From Saliniramus fredricksonii (lineage in GTDB: Bacteria > Pseudomonadota > Alphaproteobacteria > Rhizobiales > Beijerinckiaceae): a DNA stretch of 64,000 nucleotides. The notes under the pieces are model-generated. The model was not told the DNA's origin. It did not search any database and was given only the letters and a program-made list of their open reading frames with translations. Within the stretch, counting starts at the first letter, position 1, and each line of letters starts with the position of its first letter. Shown here one piece after another: positions 8,427-16,429 of this stretch. Both the position numbers and the translations under genes were made by a program. The stretch spans positions 2,046,001 to 2,110,000 of the forward strand of contig NZ_FMBM01000002.1 in the NCBI RefSeq assembly GCF_900094735.1, written 5' to 3'.

Positions 8427-9242
8427 ATGCTCAAGGATCTGATGGTTCACCTCGACGGCGGCGCGGATGATACGCATCGCCTCGGTTTCGCGGAAGCGCT
8501 GGCCGATCGCTACAAGGCGCATATCGGGGCGCTGTTCGTGAATGCCTATCCGGGCTTTTCGATTTCGGCGGATGCAGCCGGCACCGGCGCGATCGCCATG
8601 GCCGAACTGGTCGAGCGCGCCACCGCCGAGGGAGACCGCACCGAAGAGACGATCCGCAAGAGGCTGGAAGGCCTTCGTTTCCCCTATGATCTGCAGCGCA
8701 TCGACGCTGTCGACGACCAGGCGGGCTATCAGGCCGCGCGCGCCACGCGCCACGCGGATCTGTTCATCGGCCTGCGCCCGTCCGAAGCCGCACCGCGCTG
8801 GACGGGACTGATCGAGGCCGTCCTGTTCGGCAGCGGGCGCGCCGTCCTGCTGGCGGCGCCGGAGCGGGATCCGGGCCCGATCAAGACGGTCGTGATCGGC
8901 TGGAATGGCAGCCGGGAGGCCGCACGCGCCGTGGCCGAAGCCATGCCCTTCCTCGAAAAGGCGGCGAAAGTGGTGGTGGTCACCGCCGAGAAACACCCCT
9001 CGGAGGATACGCTCGATACCCGCCTCGCCAGCCACCTCGATCGCCACGGCGTCAAGGTCACCCTGAACGAATTGCGCTCCGCGGATCCGGGCGAGGCAAT
9101 CCTCGCGGAAGCCAGGAGCAGCGATGCCGATCTCATCGTGGCCGGCGGCTACGGCCATTCGCGGCTGCGGGAATGGGTGCTCGGCGGCGTCACCCGGACG
9201 CTGATGGAGCATGCACGCACCCCCCTTCTGCTGGCGCATTGA
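8427..9242 (+). CDS. Universal stress protein (UspA family, two domains)
   Basis: A 271-residue tandem UspA-fold protein. The first half (DLMVHLDGGADD to about residue 140) is degenerate. The second carries VVIGWNGSREAARAV and, near the end, GGYGHSRLREWVLGGVTRT, the G-x2-G-x9-G-(S/T) ATP-binding signature; the last position is Thr. Such proteins are cytoplasmic and respond to starvation or oxidative stress. The ATG at 8427 is chosen with AAAGGA at 8411; a GTG at 8424 is equally possible and adds one residue. It stands alone between the terminator and the TRAP permease gene. Confidence 0.85.
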   Translation: MLKDLMVHLDGGADDTHRLGFAEALADRYKAHIGALFVNAYPGFSISADAAGTGAIAMAELVERATAEGDRTEETIRKRLEGLRFPYDLQRIDAVDDQAGYQAARATRHADLFIGLRPSEAAPRWTGLIEAVLFGSGRAVLLAAPERDPGPIKTVVIGWNGSREAARAVAEAMPFLEKAAKVVVVTAEKHPSEDTLDTRLASHLDRHGVKVTLNELRSADPGEAILAEARSSDADLIVAGGYGHSRLREWVLGGVTRTLMEHARTPLLLAH

Positions 9243-9258
9243 GGCGGATTGAGGCGGT
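9239..9258. repeat. Tandem 10-bp direct repeat at a stop codon
   Basis: Two near-identical adjacent copies of TTGAGGCGG(A/T), the first overlapping the stop codon of the universal stress protein gene. One of several short duplications at gene ends in this window. Confidence 0.75.
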
Positions 9259-9376
9259 TGAAGACCGGCGCGGGGATTGACGGGCCGCGCCGGCCCCGCC
9301 ACGTTGAGCGCGCGCTCGCGCCTGCACGACCGGTGCGCGGCGCGGCGCGGGCGCAAGGGGCGAGACGACGCCGGTC

Positions 9377-11044
9377 ATGACAGCCTTCATCATTGCCAAC
9401 CTGGCGCCGATCATGTTCGGCTCGCTGATCGCGATCATGATCCTGGGCTACCCGATCGCGTTTTCCCTCGCCGCGCTCGGGCTGGCCTATGCGATGCTGG
9501 GGATCTGGCTCGATCTGTTTCCGCCCGGCTTCCTGCAGGCTCTGCCGGACCGGCTCTTTGCCGTTCTCGCCAACGAAACGCTGCTCGCCATCCCCTTCTT
9601 CGCCTTCATGGGGCTGGTGCTGGAGCGCTCGCGCATGGCGGAGGATCTGCTCGACACGATGGGGCAGCTCTTCGGTTCGTTGCGCGGGGGGCTCGCCTAT
9701 GCGGTCATCGTCGTCGGCGCCCTGCTTGCCGCCGCCACGGGCGTGATCGCCGCCGCCGTCATCGCCATGGGGCTGATCTCGCTGCCGATCATGCTGCGCT
9801 ACCGCTACGATCCGCGCCTCGCCACCGGGGTGATCGCCGCATCCGGGACGCTCGCGCAGATCATGCCGCCCTCGCTTGTGCTGATCGTGCTGGCCGACCA
9901 GTTGCAGCGCTCCGTCGGCGACATGTATGCCGGCGCGCTGCTGCCCGCGCTGGCGCTCGCCGGATCCTACGCCCTCTACGTCTTCGGTATCAGCCTCATC
10001 CGCCCGCGAATGGCCCCCGCCCTGCCGCCCGAGGCGCGCTCCGACGAAACCGGACTCGTTTCACTGATCGTGACGCTGGCCATCGCCACGGCGACAGCCC
10101 TGATCGCGACCTGGGCGCTTGCACCGCATGTGGCGCGTGCACCGCTCGTCTATGGCGGGGCGATCGGCGCGCTTGCGGCCCTCGCCATCGCGCTCGTGAG
10201 CCGCCATCTCCTGCCCGGCCTGATCGCGCCGCTGGCCGAGCGCGTGCTGCTGGCGCTGGTGCCGCCGCTGGCGCTGATCCTGCTGGTGCTGGGGGCAATC
10301 TTCGTCGGCATCGCCACACCCACCGAAGGCGGGGCGCTCGGGGCGCTGGGCGCGCTCATCCTCGCAATGGCGCGCCGCCGGCTCGATCTGCCGCTGCTGC
10401 GCTCGGCCTGCGAGGGCACGCTGCAGCTGTGCTCCTTCGTGATCTTCATCCTGATCGGCGCGCGCGTCTTCGCGCTCACCTTCTACGGCGTCGACGGTCA
10501 TATCTGGGTGAAGGACCTGCTGCTTATGCTTCCCGGCGGCGTGACGGGCTTTCTCGTCTTCGTGGCGCTGCTTGTCTTCGCGCTCGGCTTCTTTCTCGAT
10601 TTTTTCGAGATCGTCTTCATTCTGGTGCCACTTCTGATCGTGCCCGCCCAGGCTTTAGGCGTTGATCTGATCTTTCTCGGCGTGCTGCTCGCGCTCGCCT
10701 TCCAGACTTCGTTCCTGACACCACCCTTCGGCTTCGCCCTGTTCTATCTGCGCTCCGTGGTGCCCGCGAAGGATGGGCCCGATCCGCAGACGGGGGAGCG
10801 GCGGCAAGGGGTGGATACGCTCGCGATCTATCGCGGCGCCTTTCCCTTCGTCCTGATCCAGCTCGCCATGATCGCCATCGTGCTGGCCTTTCCGCAGATG
10901 GTGACCCATTACCAGCGCACCGGGCCGGGCCTCACGGCGGGAGAGGTCGAGCAACGCCTCGACGATCTGCGGTTGCCGGGGCTGGAAGATGATGGCGGGT
11001 TTGGCCTCGGAGCGCCGGATTTCACGCCGCCCGCCCCGCCCTGA
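9377..11044 (+). CDS. TRAP transporter large permease subunit (orphan DctM)
   Basis: A 555-residue membrane protein of the DctM family, the large permease of tripartite ATP-independent periplasmic transporters. Family segments appear in order: NETLLAIPFFAFMGLVLERS, AAATGVIAAAVIAMGLISLP, ASGTLAQIMPPSLVLIVLAD and IATPTEGGALGALGALI, with SFLTPPFGFALFYLR near the end. It is longer than the ~430 residues of ordinary DctM because of an extra hydrophobic stretch around residues 210-310, as in the large-permease subgroup. No DctP or DctQ gene lies beside it: upstream are 134 non-coding bases and a stress gene, downstream a convergent gene. Partners must be encoded elsewhere or the system is incomplete. 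Confidence 0.9.
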   Translation: MTAFIIANLAPIMFGSLIAIMILGYPIAFSLAALGLAYAMLGIWLDLFPPGFLQALPDRLFAVLANETLLAIPFFAFMGLVLERSRMAEDLLDTMGQLFGSLRGGLAYAVIVVGALLAAATGVIAAAVIAMGLISLPIMLRYRYDPRLATGVIAASGTLAQIMPPSLVLIVLADQLQRSVGDMYAGALLPALALAGSYALYVFGISLIRPRMAPALPPEARSDETGLVSLIVTLAIATATALIATWALAPHVARAPLVYGGAIGALAALAIALVSRHLLPGLIAPLAERVLLALVPPLALILLVLGAIFVGIATPTEGGALGALGALILAMARRRLDLPLLRSACEGTLQLCSFVIFILIGARVFALTFYGVDGHIWVKDLLLMLPGGVTGFLVFVALLVFALGFFLDFFEIVFILVPLLIVPAQALGVDLIFLGVLLALAFQTSFLTPPFGFALFYLRSVVPAKDGPDPQTGERRQGVDTLAIYRGAFPFVLIQLAMIAIVLAFPQMVTHYQRTGPGLTAGEVEQRLDDLRLPGLEDDGGFGLGAPDFTPPAPP

Positions 11045-11059
11045 TATCAGGGCGGGGCG
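11032..11059. repeat. 28-bp perfect palindrome over a stop codon
   Basis: The two 14-base arms centred between 11045 and 11046 are exact reverse complements; the core is CCTGATATCAGG. The palindrome covers the TGA of the orphan TRAP permease gene. No T-run follows on either strand, so it is not a standard terminator, though it may protect the 3' end of the transcript. Confidence 0.8.
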
Positions 11060-11119
11060 CAGCGTCATGCGGTCGTGTGCAGCCGGCCCGTATGGGAGAG
11101 GCTGGCTGCACACTCGGGC

Positions 11120-14077
11120 TCACGGCTGTACCGGACGACCCTGTTCGTCGCGGATGTCGAGCGTATAGCCGCGACGCGCCTTGTCTTCCCCCATGGTGTG
11201 CTCAAGCTCATCTGACGGGGCCCGCCCGGTCCGGGAATCCCGCTCGATATCGAGAATACCGATCTGCACGCCGAGACCGTGCAGGGTCCAGGTCTCCGCC
11301 GGATTGTTCGGATTGGGGAAGGAGATCGTCACATCCGCGAGATACTGGCGGATCAGCGCAACCGCTGCTTCCGCAGAGTCACGCGGACCGATCGCCTCCC
11401 ACTCATCGCCGCCATATTTCTGGAAGGTAACGTCCGGATAGGCGGCGGCTGCGGCCTCGAGGGCAGCGTTAAGGTGGCCGATTGCGGCATCACCCACATC
11501 CCAGCCAAGCTGGTTGTTCAGCACCGACAATTTGGACATGTCACCCTGCGCGTGGACGTAGCCTTCCGGCACACGCCCATCGGCATCTCGCGGCGCTTCG
11601 AGCGACGCCGCGCCGTTCAAGATGCCGGTCGCGTGAGTAAAACGCTCCTCGATCAGCCGCTGGGTCAGCAAGCCTTGCTCGTTGTTCGGCATGGCCCGAA
11701 TGGCTTCGAGCGCCGCATCGTACTCTCGACGAATAGGTTCATTCTGGGCGTTTCGCGCACCCGTTGGCGGCACGTCAGCCGTTCCTTCCAGCGGACGGAC
11801 ATTCGAATGGATTTCAGGGTTGTAGGGCTCGAAAACGTCTGAGCCACGTGCCGGATAAAGGCCCTCCTCCACGCGCCCAGCCTTGACGTCGTCTATCTCT
11901 CTGCGTCCGCGCGCAAATTGCTCCTCTAAGGCCGGAATGCTCGTATCGGTGATCGCCCCCGTGTCGAACCAGGCGATACCCGGTTTGAATACCTCACCGC
12001 CGGGCCCGATATCTCCGGTCCCGATCGCAAGATCGCGGAATACCTCATCGAGACGTTCGAGCGTGGCCTCCACATTATCCGGCGACAGGACGAGAACCGC
12101 CGTTGCGCCGTTAGGGTGCAGGACCTGGCCACCGGCCTCGGTTACGACCCGGGCGATCTCGGCCATCCCACCGGCGATGAAATCGTCCCCATGCTTGTGG
12201 CTCAGCGTTTCGTTAACGGATTTTCCGCCGCCAAACTCGGCCACAATCAGGTGATGTCCCTCTTGCGCGACAAGCGGCAACGCATTCGCGTTCTTCAGCC
12301 CCGATACCGGATTGACGAACATCTGGATGAGGAAGCGGGCAATATCTTCAGGACTCTGCAGTTCCGGATAATGCTGGCTCATCAAGCGCTGCACTGCTGC
12401 GGACTCGTCCGGAGTAAAGCTCTCGATTGCACTTTGTGGATCCCGTAGAATAGCAATCAGTTTCTCATCAATCCGCTGCGAGATTTCCGCAAGATTCATC
12501 ATCTCGAAGATCAGTGCGGCCTCCGTTGAGAAACGCTCCTGAGCCATTGCATTCGCGACCTGCGGTGCCGCCCGCCCGATGCGCTCCAGCGCGGCGGTGA
12601 TGTCCTCGCTGCCCGATTGCGCGCCGAGCAGACGCAGCATGATCGCCTTCAACTCTTCCTCGTGATAGCCGGACAGATCCCCGGCCCCGTTGATCTCGCC
12701 GGCGAGTTCCTGCGGATCGGTCTGGCGGATGCGGTTGAGTTCCGCCGAGGATTCGACGGGTGCATTCGCTCTGCCACCGGTCGGCCCCGCGAGGTTCGGA
12801 TAGGCATGTGCGAAGGCCCGCTGCAGTTCCAGCGCCTGCTCACCCTGGCCGGCGGCGCGCAGTTCCTCCGCGCGTTCGCGCACGAGCTCCTCAAGCGGCC
12901 TGCCGGTTCTGCGGCTGGCTTCTTCCAGTTCGCGCAGGAGGCCTCCACCCGCACCGGAACCGTCGCGTACGCTGTCCGGCCCCTGCACGCCGCCTCCGGC
13001 CTGCCCGGCGAAATCGCGATAGCGCTCGCTCAACTGGCGCATGATCGCGTCCGCAATATCCGCCCGACCATCCGCCCGGGATGCATCGGCGCGCTCACGC
13101 AGATTGCCGAAAAGCTGTGCGATGGAGGCCGGATCAGTCAGCGGTCCGGTCTCGAAATTCAGGCCGCCGCCGCCACGCAGGTTACGCTCTTCGTCGCGAA
13201 TTGCATCACGCGCGCGTCCCTCGACGATGACCGCACGCCGTCCCCTGTGCATCGCGCCGACTTCTTCTTGCAGAGCACCCGCCTCGCCCTCGCGCAGGAG
13301 CGCTTCCCGCGCCAGCTCCGCTTCCGCCGCAACCTGCTCAGGCGAAGGTGTGGGGGTCTCGCGTATCGGCGATTGATCCGGAAACTCTCGGAACTCGACG
13401 GGCCGGGTATTCTGAGGCGAAATGCCCAGGGGATTTTCGCTCCCGCCCGTCGTCGGGCCGAGATCGGGAACGGCATGTTCGAACGGATCGCGCTCCGGGG
13501 TTTGCGGTGAGGCCGTGTGCGGATTCCGCGTTGAAGCGGGCATATACCCGCCCCGATCCTCACTACGGATGATCTGGTCTTCGTCTAGGGCGGCGGCCAT
13601 GGCGTGGGCGAGCAGGCTGTCCTGCTGGCCGCGCGACATCGTGTGATAGCCGAAGACACCGCTGATCCCGTCACGGGTGAAAGTCTGGACCAGAACTTCG
13701 GCCACTTCGCCGGCAATGCGCCGCTGCCCGGCATGGTCGTGCCGTTCGGCCATCTCCGCAAAGGCGTCGCGGTTTTCGAAGCGAAGCGCCGTCAGGGCAT
13801 GATCGGCGCTGAAATCGGGCCCGCGCGTGACGGCAGCAAGAGCCTGCTGACCCAGATTGCCGAACAAGGCCGTATGGGCACGGTCCGTCATCGCCGCAAC
13901 GGCGTCGTTGCGGGATCCGTTGAAATGCGGCGCGAGCGGGCCCGTGCCGGTGGTACCTGTTCCCGTCGGGGTCTGCGTCGGTGCTTGCGGTGGCGTTGGG
14001 ACCGCCGGCTTGAAAGCCGTCGTGGACGACGCGTGCGGCGAAACAGGAGACGGAGAAAGCGGACCGATACTCACCAT
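11120..14077 (-). CDS. Large protein with two divergent GGDEF-like modules
   Basis: A 985-residue soluble-looking protein with no membrane segment. Residues 1-50 are Ser/Thr/Pro/Gly-rich, like a disordered secretion or linker tail. Residues 60 to about 580 are helical and charged, of unknown family. Residues 589-700 resemble a degenerate GGDEF domain: NPVSGLKNANAL matches the family DPLTGLPNRRAL, and HKHGDDFI matches GHxxGDxxL, but the active loop is NGATA (656-660). Residues 813-980 are a better GGDEF: THATGILN, VLNNQLGWDVGD, then YGGDEWEAIG (GGDEW at 889-893) and MGEDKARRGY. The first metal-binding Asp is replaced (QGD). The ATG at 14077 has CTGGAG eight bases upstream. Diguanylate cyclase activity, c-di-GMP binding or an effector role are all possible; none is shown. 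Confidence 0.7.
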   Translation of the reverse strand: MVSIGPLSPSPVSPHASSTTAFKPAVPTPPQAPTQTPTGTGTTGTGPLAPHFNGSRNDAVAAMTDRAHTALFGNLGQQALAAVTRGPDFSADHALTALRFENRDAFAEMAERHDHAGQRRIAGEVAEVLVQTFTRDGISGVFGYHTMSRGQQDSLLAHAMAAALDEDQIIRSEDRGGYMPASTRNPHTASPQTPERDPFEHAVPDLGPTTGGSENPLGISPQNTRPVEFREFPDQSPIRETPTPSPEQVAAEAELAREALLREGEAGALQEEVGAMHRGRRAVIVEGRARDAIRDEERNLRGGGGLNFETGPLTDPASIAQLFGNLRERADASRADGRADIADAIMRQLSERYRDFAGQAGGGVQGPDSVRDGSGAGGGLLRELEEASRRTGRPLEELVRERAEELRAAGQGEQALELQRAFAHAYPNLAGPTGGRANAPVESSAELNRIRQTDPQELAGEINGAGDLSGYHEEELKAIMLRLLGAQSGSEDITAALERIGRAAPQVANAMAQERFSTEAALIFEMMNLAEISQRIDEKLIAILRDPQSAIESFTPDESAAVQRLMSQHYPELQSPEDIARFLIQMFVNPVSGLKNANALPLVAQEGHHLIVAEFGGGKSVNETLSHKHGDDFIAGGMAEIARVVTEAGGQVLHPNGATAVLVLSPDNVEATLERLDEVFRDLAIGTGDIGPGGEVFKPGIAWFDTGAITDTSIPALEEQFARGRREIDDVKAGRVEEGLYPARGSDVFEPYNPEIHSNVRPLEGTADVPPTGARNAQNEPIRREYDAALEAIRAMPNNEQGLLTQRLIEERFTHATGILNGAASLEAPRDADGRVPEGYVHAQGDMSKLSVLNNQLGWDVGDAAIGHLNAALEAAAAAYPDVTFQKYGGDEWEAIGPRDSAEAAVALIRQYLADVTISFPNPNNPAETWTLHGLGVQIGILDIERDSRTGRAPSDELEHTMGEDKARRGYTLDIRDEQGRPVQP

Positions 14078-14301
14078 GATCAAAACTCCAGAAAACAAAT
14101 CAGACCCAAGGGCACGCTATGGGCGTACGTAACGATGCATTAACTATATTAATATAAATTAATTATATCAAGCATGATTTTTTATCATTCATTTTAACTT
14201 TTTATATAAATCTTATAGAAATCCGCATGCCGAGCAGGGCCTCCCCCGGATGCGCGGCGCGGCGTTTTGACTTCGCCAGCGGCGCTCTCTATTGAAAACC
14301 C
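14078..14301. promoter_or_regulatory. AT-rich divergent control region
   Basis: A 224-base gap between the divergent GGDEF-like gene and the XRE regulator. About 14130-14225 is strikingly AT-rich, with long A/T runs and TATATAAAT-like words, in otherwise GC-rich DNA. No SD sequence precedes the regulator ATG at 14302. The composition suggests a strong or horizontally acquired promoter region, possibly silenced by a nucleoid protein; exact boxes could not be fixed. Confidence 0.5.
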
Positions 14302-15209
14302 ATGCAGGAATCGTCCGCCCCGATCCGTTTCAGTGAGATCGGCGAGAGGCTCAGGGCCTTTCGCATGGGGCGCGGACTTGCGCCGGAGGATCTCGCGGGG
14401 CGGCTCGGAATCTCGCGCGCGGCGCTCTACCGGGCCGAGAAGGGGCAAATTCCAAAAATTGAGACGCTGACCCGAATCTCCGATGTACTCGGCGTCTCGC
14501 TGCCCACTCTATTGGGCGTCGGCATCGAATATGTCGATACGGCCATCGCCTTTTTCGAGCGCATGCGCCAGCTGGAAGAAACCAGCCACCAGATCGTCGG
14601 CCTGTTCGGCCCGATCTCCTATCTGCTGACATCCGATACGTATGACGCCACCCTGCGCGAGGTGCTGATCGAGGGCATCACCGAGACCGGGTCGGGGCGC
14701 GCGCCGGCCCTGAACGCGGTGGAGACGCTGATGGACGTGCTCGCGGCACGCAAGGCCGCCTATCGGCGCAAGCGCCCGCTGATCGCGAGCCTCGTCTCCT
14801 CCGCCGATATCGAGCGCTTCCTGCTGCACGGCCTCGTCGGGCGCCACGACCTCTTGCCCGAAACGATCGCCCGCCGCCGCCGCGAGGCGCTCGCGGAGAC
14901 CCGCGCCATCCGCGATCTTCTGCGCGACCCGCCGATCGGCGTGCAGGTGGGAATCGTGCGCGAGACCATCCCCGCAACAAGCTTCCAGATCTTCCGCCAG
15001 CCCGATCGCGCGGTTCTGGCAATCAGCCCATTCCGTCTGGGCGAACAGCCCAATGTGCGCGTCGGCGCAGCATTGATCACCTCGGCCCCGAGGCGCTGGA
15101 GCTGCACGAATCCATCGCGCAACAGCTTTGGCAGCGCGCCTTTCGCGGCTCCGAGGGCGCCGATTACCTCGATGATCTGATCCGCCGCTACGGCATCGGC
15201 ACGTCCTGA
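14302..15209 (+). CDS. XRE-family transcriptional regulator, frameshifted near the 3' end
   Basis: An HTH regulator beside a TRAP operon. Residues 10-65 are an XRE helix-turn-helix (IGERLRAFRMGRGLAPEDLA, then LGISRAALYRAEKGQIPK). The ~230-residue C-terminal part probably senses a ligand. As written, the frame ends at 15180 in a non-family tail after LITSAP. Adding one base in the run of four C at 15086-15089 restores EALELHESIAQQLWQRAF and a family-like end DYLDDLIRRYGIG, with the stop at 15207-15209 and 302 residues. The defect is either a real one-base loss or a homopolymer sequencing error. The likely target is the adjacent TRAP/pyrKD operon, which has a palindrome just upstream of its promoter. 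Confidence 0.85.
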
Positions 15210-15245
15210 CCTGCTCAAACATGCGGCAATCACTGCCTGCTCCGT

Positions 15246-15263
15246 GGTCTCAAAAATGAGATC
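15246..15263. promoter_or_regulatory. Candidate operator of the TRAP-pyrKD operon
   Basis: An inverted repeat with TCTCA (15248-15252) and TGAGA (15257-15261) around AAAA. It extends to 7-base arms with one mismatch. It lies six bases before a TTGACA box, as expected of a regulator binding next to a promoter. The adjacent XRE protein is the obvious candidate to bind it. Inferred by eye. Confidence 0.5.
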
Positions 15264-15268
15264 ATCGC

Positions 15269-15274
15269 TTGACA
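15269..15274 (+). promoter_or_regulatory. Sigma-70-like -35 box (TTGACA)
   Basis: A consensus TTGACA 62 bases before the dctP start codon. Seventeen bases further on the sequence is CTTCAT, a poor -10 box, so the promoter may need an activator. It directly follows the palindrome at 15246-15263. Confidence 0.4.
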
Positions 15275-15336
15275 CACCCCAGGCCTCGCGGCTTCATGGC
15301 GCTACGTAAGCAACAAGCATGCGAGGGGATCACACC

Positions 15337-16356
15337 ATGAAGACACTTTCAAAGACTGCGGTCAGTGCGCTGGCTCTGACCATCACGCTCGGCCTCGCCG
15401 GTGGCGCTGCGGCGCAGGAATACACGGCCCGCATCGGCCATCTCGAGCGCGCCGAACAGGCCCGCCACCAAGGCCTCGAAATCGTCGCGGAACTCGTGCG
15501 CGAGCGCACCGACGGCGATGTCGTGTTCGAACTGTTCCCCGCCGGCCAGCTCGGCCAGGCGCGCGAGATGAACGAGGGCGTGCAGCTCGGCGTGATCGAG
15601 GGCACCGTCTCGCCGGCGGCCTTCCTCTCGGGCTTCAACCCGGCCGTATCGATTCTCGACGTGCCCTTCATCTACCCCGCCGATCGCGAAGCGGCGAATG
15701 CATTGCGCACAGGCGCCTTCGGTGAGGCCGTTCTGGCCACTTTCGACGAGATCGGCGTCAACGCCATCGCCATCTGGCCGAACGGGCGCAAGAGCTTCAC
15801 CTCGAACAAGCCGCTTGATTCCATTGAGGATTTCGCCGGTCAGGAATTCCGCGTGATGGATTCGCGCGTGCTGATCTCGCAGTTCGAAGCCGTCGGCGCC
15901 TCCGCCATCGCCCTTCCCTTCGGCGAGCTCTACACCGCGCTGCAGACCGGCGTCGTCGATGGTCAGGAAAACGCCCTCGATACGATTTCGGCGATGCGTT
16001 ACGACGAGGTCCAGACCAACCTGCTCGTTTCCGAGCACGGCGCCAATGAAGACGTCGTGATGTTCAATCCCGAATGGTGGAATTCGCTTCCGGAGGATTA
16101 CCAGACCATCATCGTCGAAGCCTTCGACGAGGTCCGCCCGCAGGTCGAGGAGATCAAGGAAGCCTCCCAAACCGCCGCTCGTGAGCGTCTGGAAGAGGCG
16201 GGCATGAATATCCGCGAGATCACCGATGAAGAGCGCAACACGCTGCGCGAGATGATGTATCCGCAAGCCCGCGACGCTTATGTCGCGCAGACCGGTGCGG
16301 TCGCCAACACCATCGTCGAGGTCTATGAGGCCGAATACGAGCGCATCGTCGAGTGA
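15337..16356 (+). CDS. dctP: TRAP transporter substrate-binding protein DctP
   Basis: A 339-residue periplasmic solute receptor of a TRAP transporter. A signal peptide (MKTLSKTAVSALALTITLG, cleaved after the AAAQ stretch) leads into the DctP fold. Family features are IWPNGRKSFTSNKP, then FRVMDSRVLISQFEAVGA and PFGELYTALQTGVVDGQE, the conserved segment that carries the carboxylate-binding Arg region and the Gly-x2-Asp-Gly-Gln-Glu loop. TRAP receptors usually bind organic anions. The ATG at 15337 is preferred over an upstream GTG-like extension because it starts the signal peptide, with GAGGGG upstream. It heads an operon with dctQ, dctM, pyrK, pyrD and a hydrolase. Confidence 0.9.
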   Translation: MKTLSKTAVSALALTITLGLAGGAAAQEYTARIGHLERAEQARHQGLEIVAELVRERTDGDVVFELFPAGQLGQAREMNEGVQLGVIEGTVSPAAFLSGFNPAVSILDVPFIYPADREAANALRTGAFGEAVLATFDEIGVNAIAIWPNGRKSFTSNKPLDSIEDFAGQEFRVMDSRVLISQFEAVGASAIALPFGELYTALQTGVVDGQENALDTISAMRYDEVQTNLLVSEHGANEDVVMFNPEWWNSLPEDYQTIIVEAFDEVRPQVEEIKEASQTAARERLEEAGMNIREITDEERNTLREMMYPQARDAYVAQTGAVANTIVEVYEAEYERIVE

Positions 16357-16368
16357 TGCCGCGATCCG

Positions 16369-16410
16369 GCCCGGACGGCGTCTTCGCGGCGCCGTCCGGG
16401 CTTTTTCTTT
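16369..16410 (+). terminator. Intrinsic terminator/attenuator between dctP and dctQ
   Basis: A perfect 12-bp stem (16369-16380 with 16390-16401, arm GCCCGGACGGCG) with a 9-base loop, followed by TTTTTCTTTT. It should stop most transcripts after dctP. Such an element between receptor and permease genes normally gives an excess of the periplasmic receptor over the membrane subunits. Confidence 0.85.
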
Positions 16411-16429
16411 TCCGGCGGTGGAGGGTTTC

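Noticed and set aside
11120-14077. Annotation of the long GGDEF-like protein as a plain diguanylate cyclase
   Set aside because: The first module has lost its active loop and the second lacks the first metal Asp and ends GGDEW, so activity cannot be asserted.
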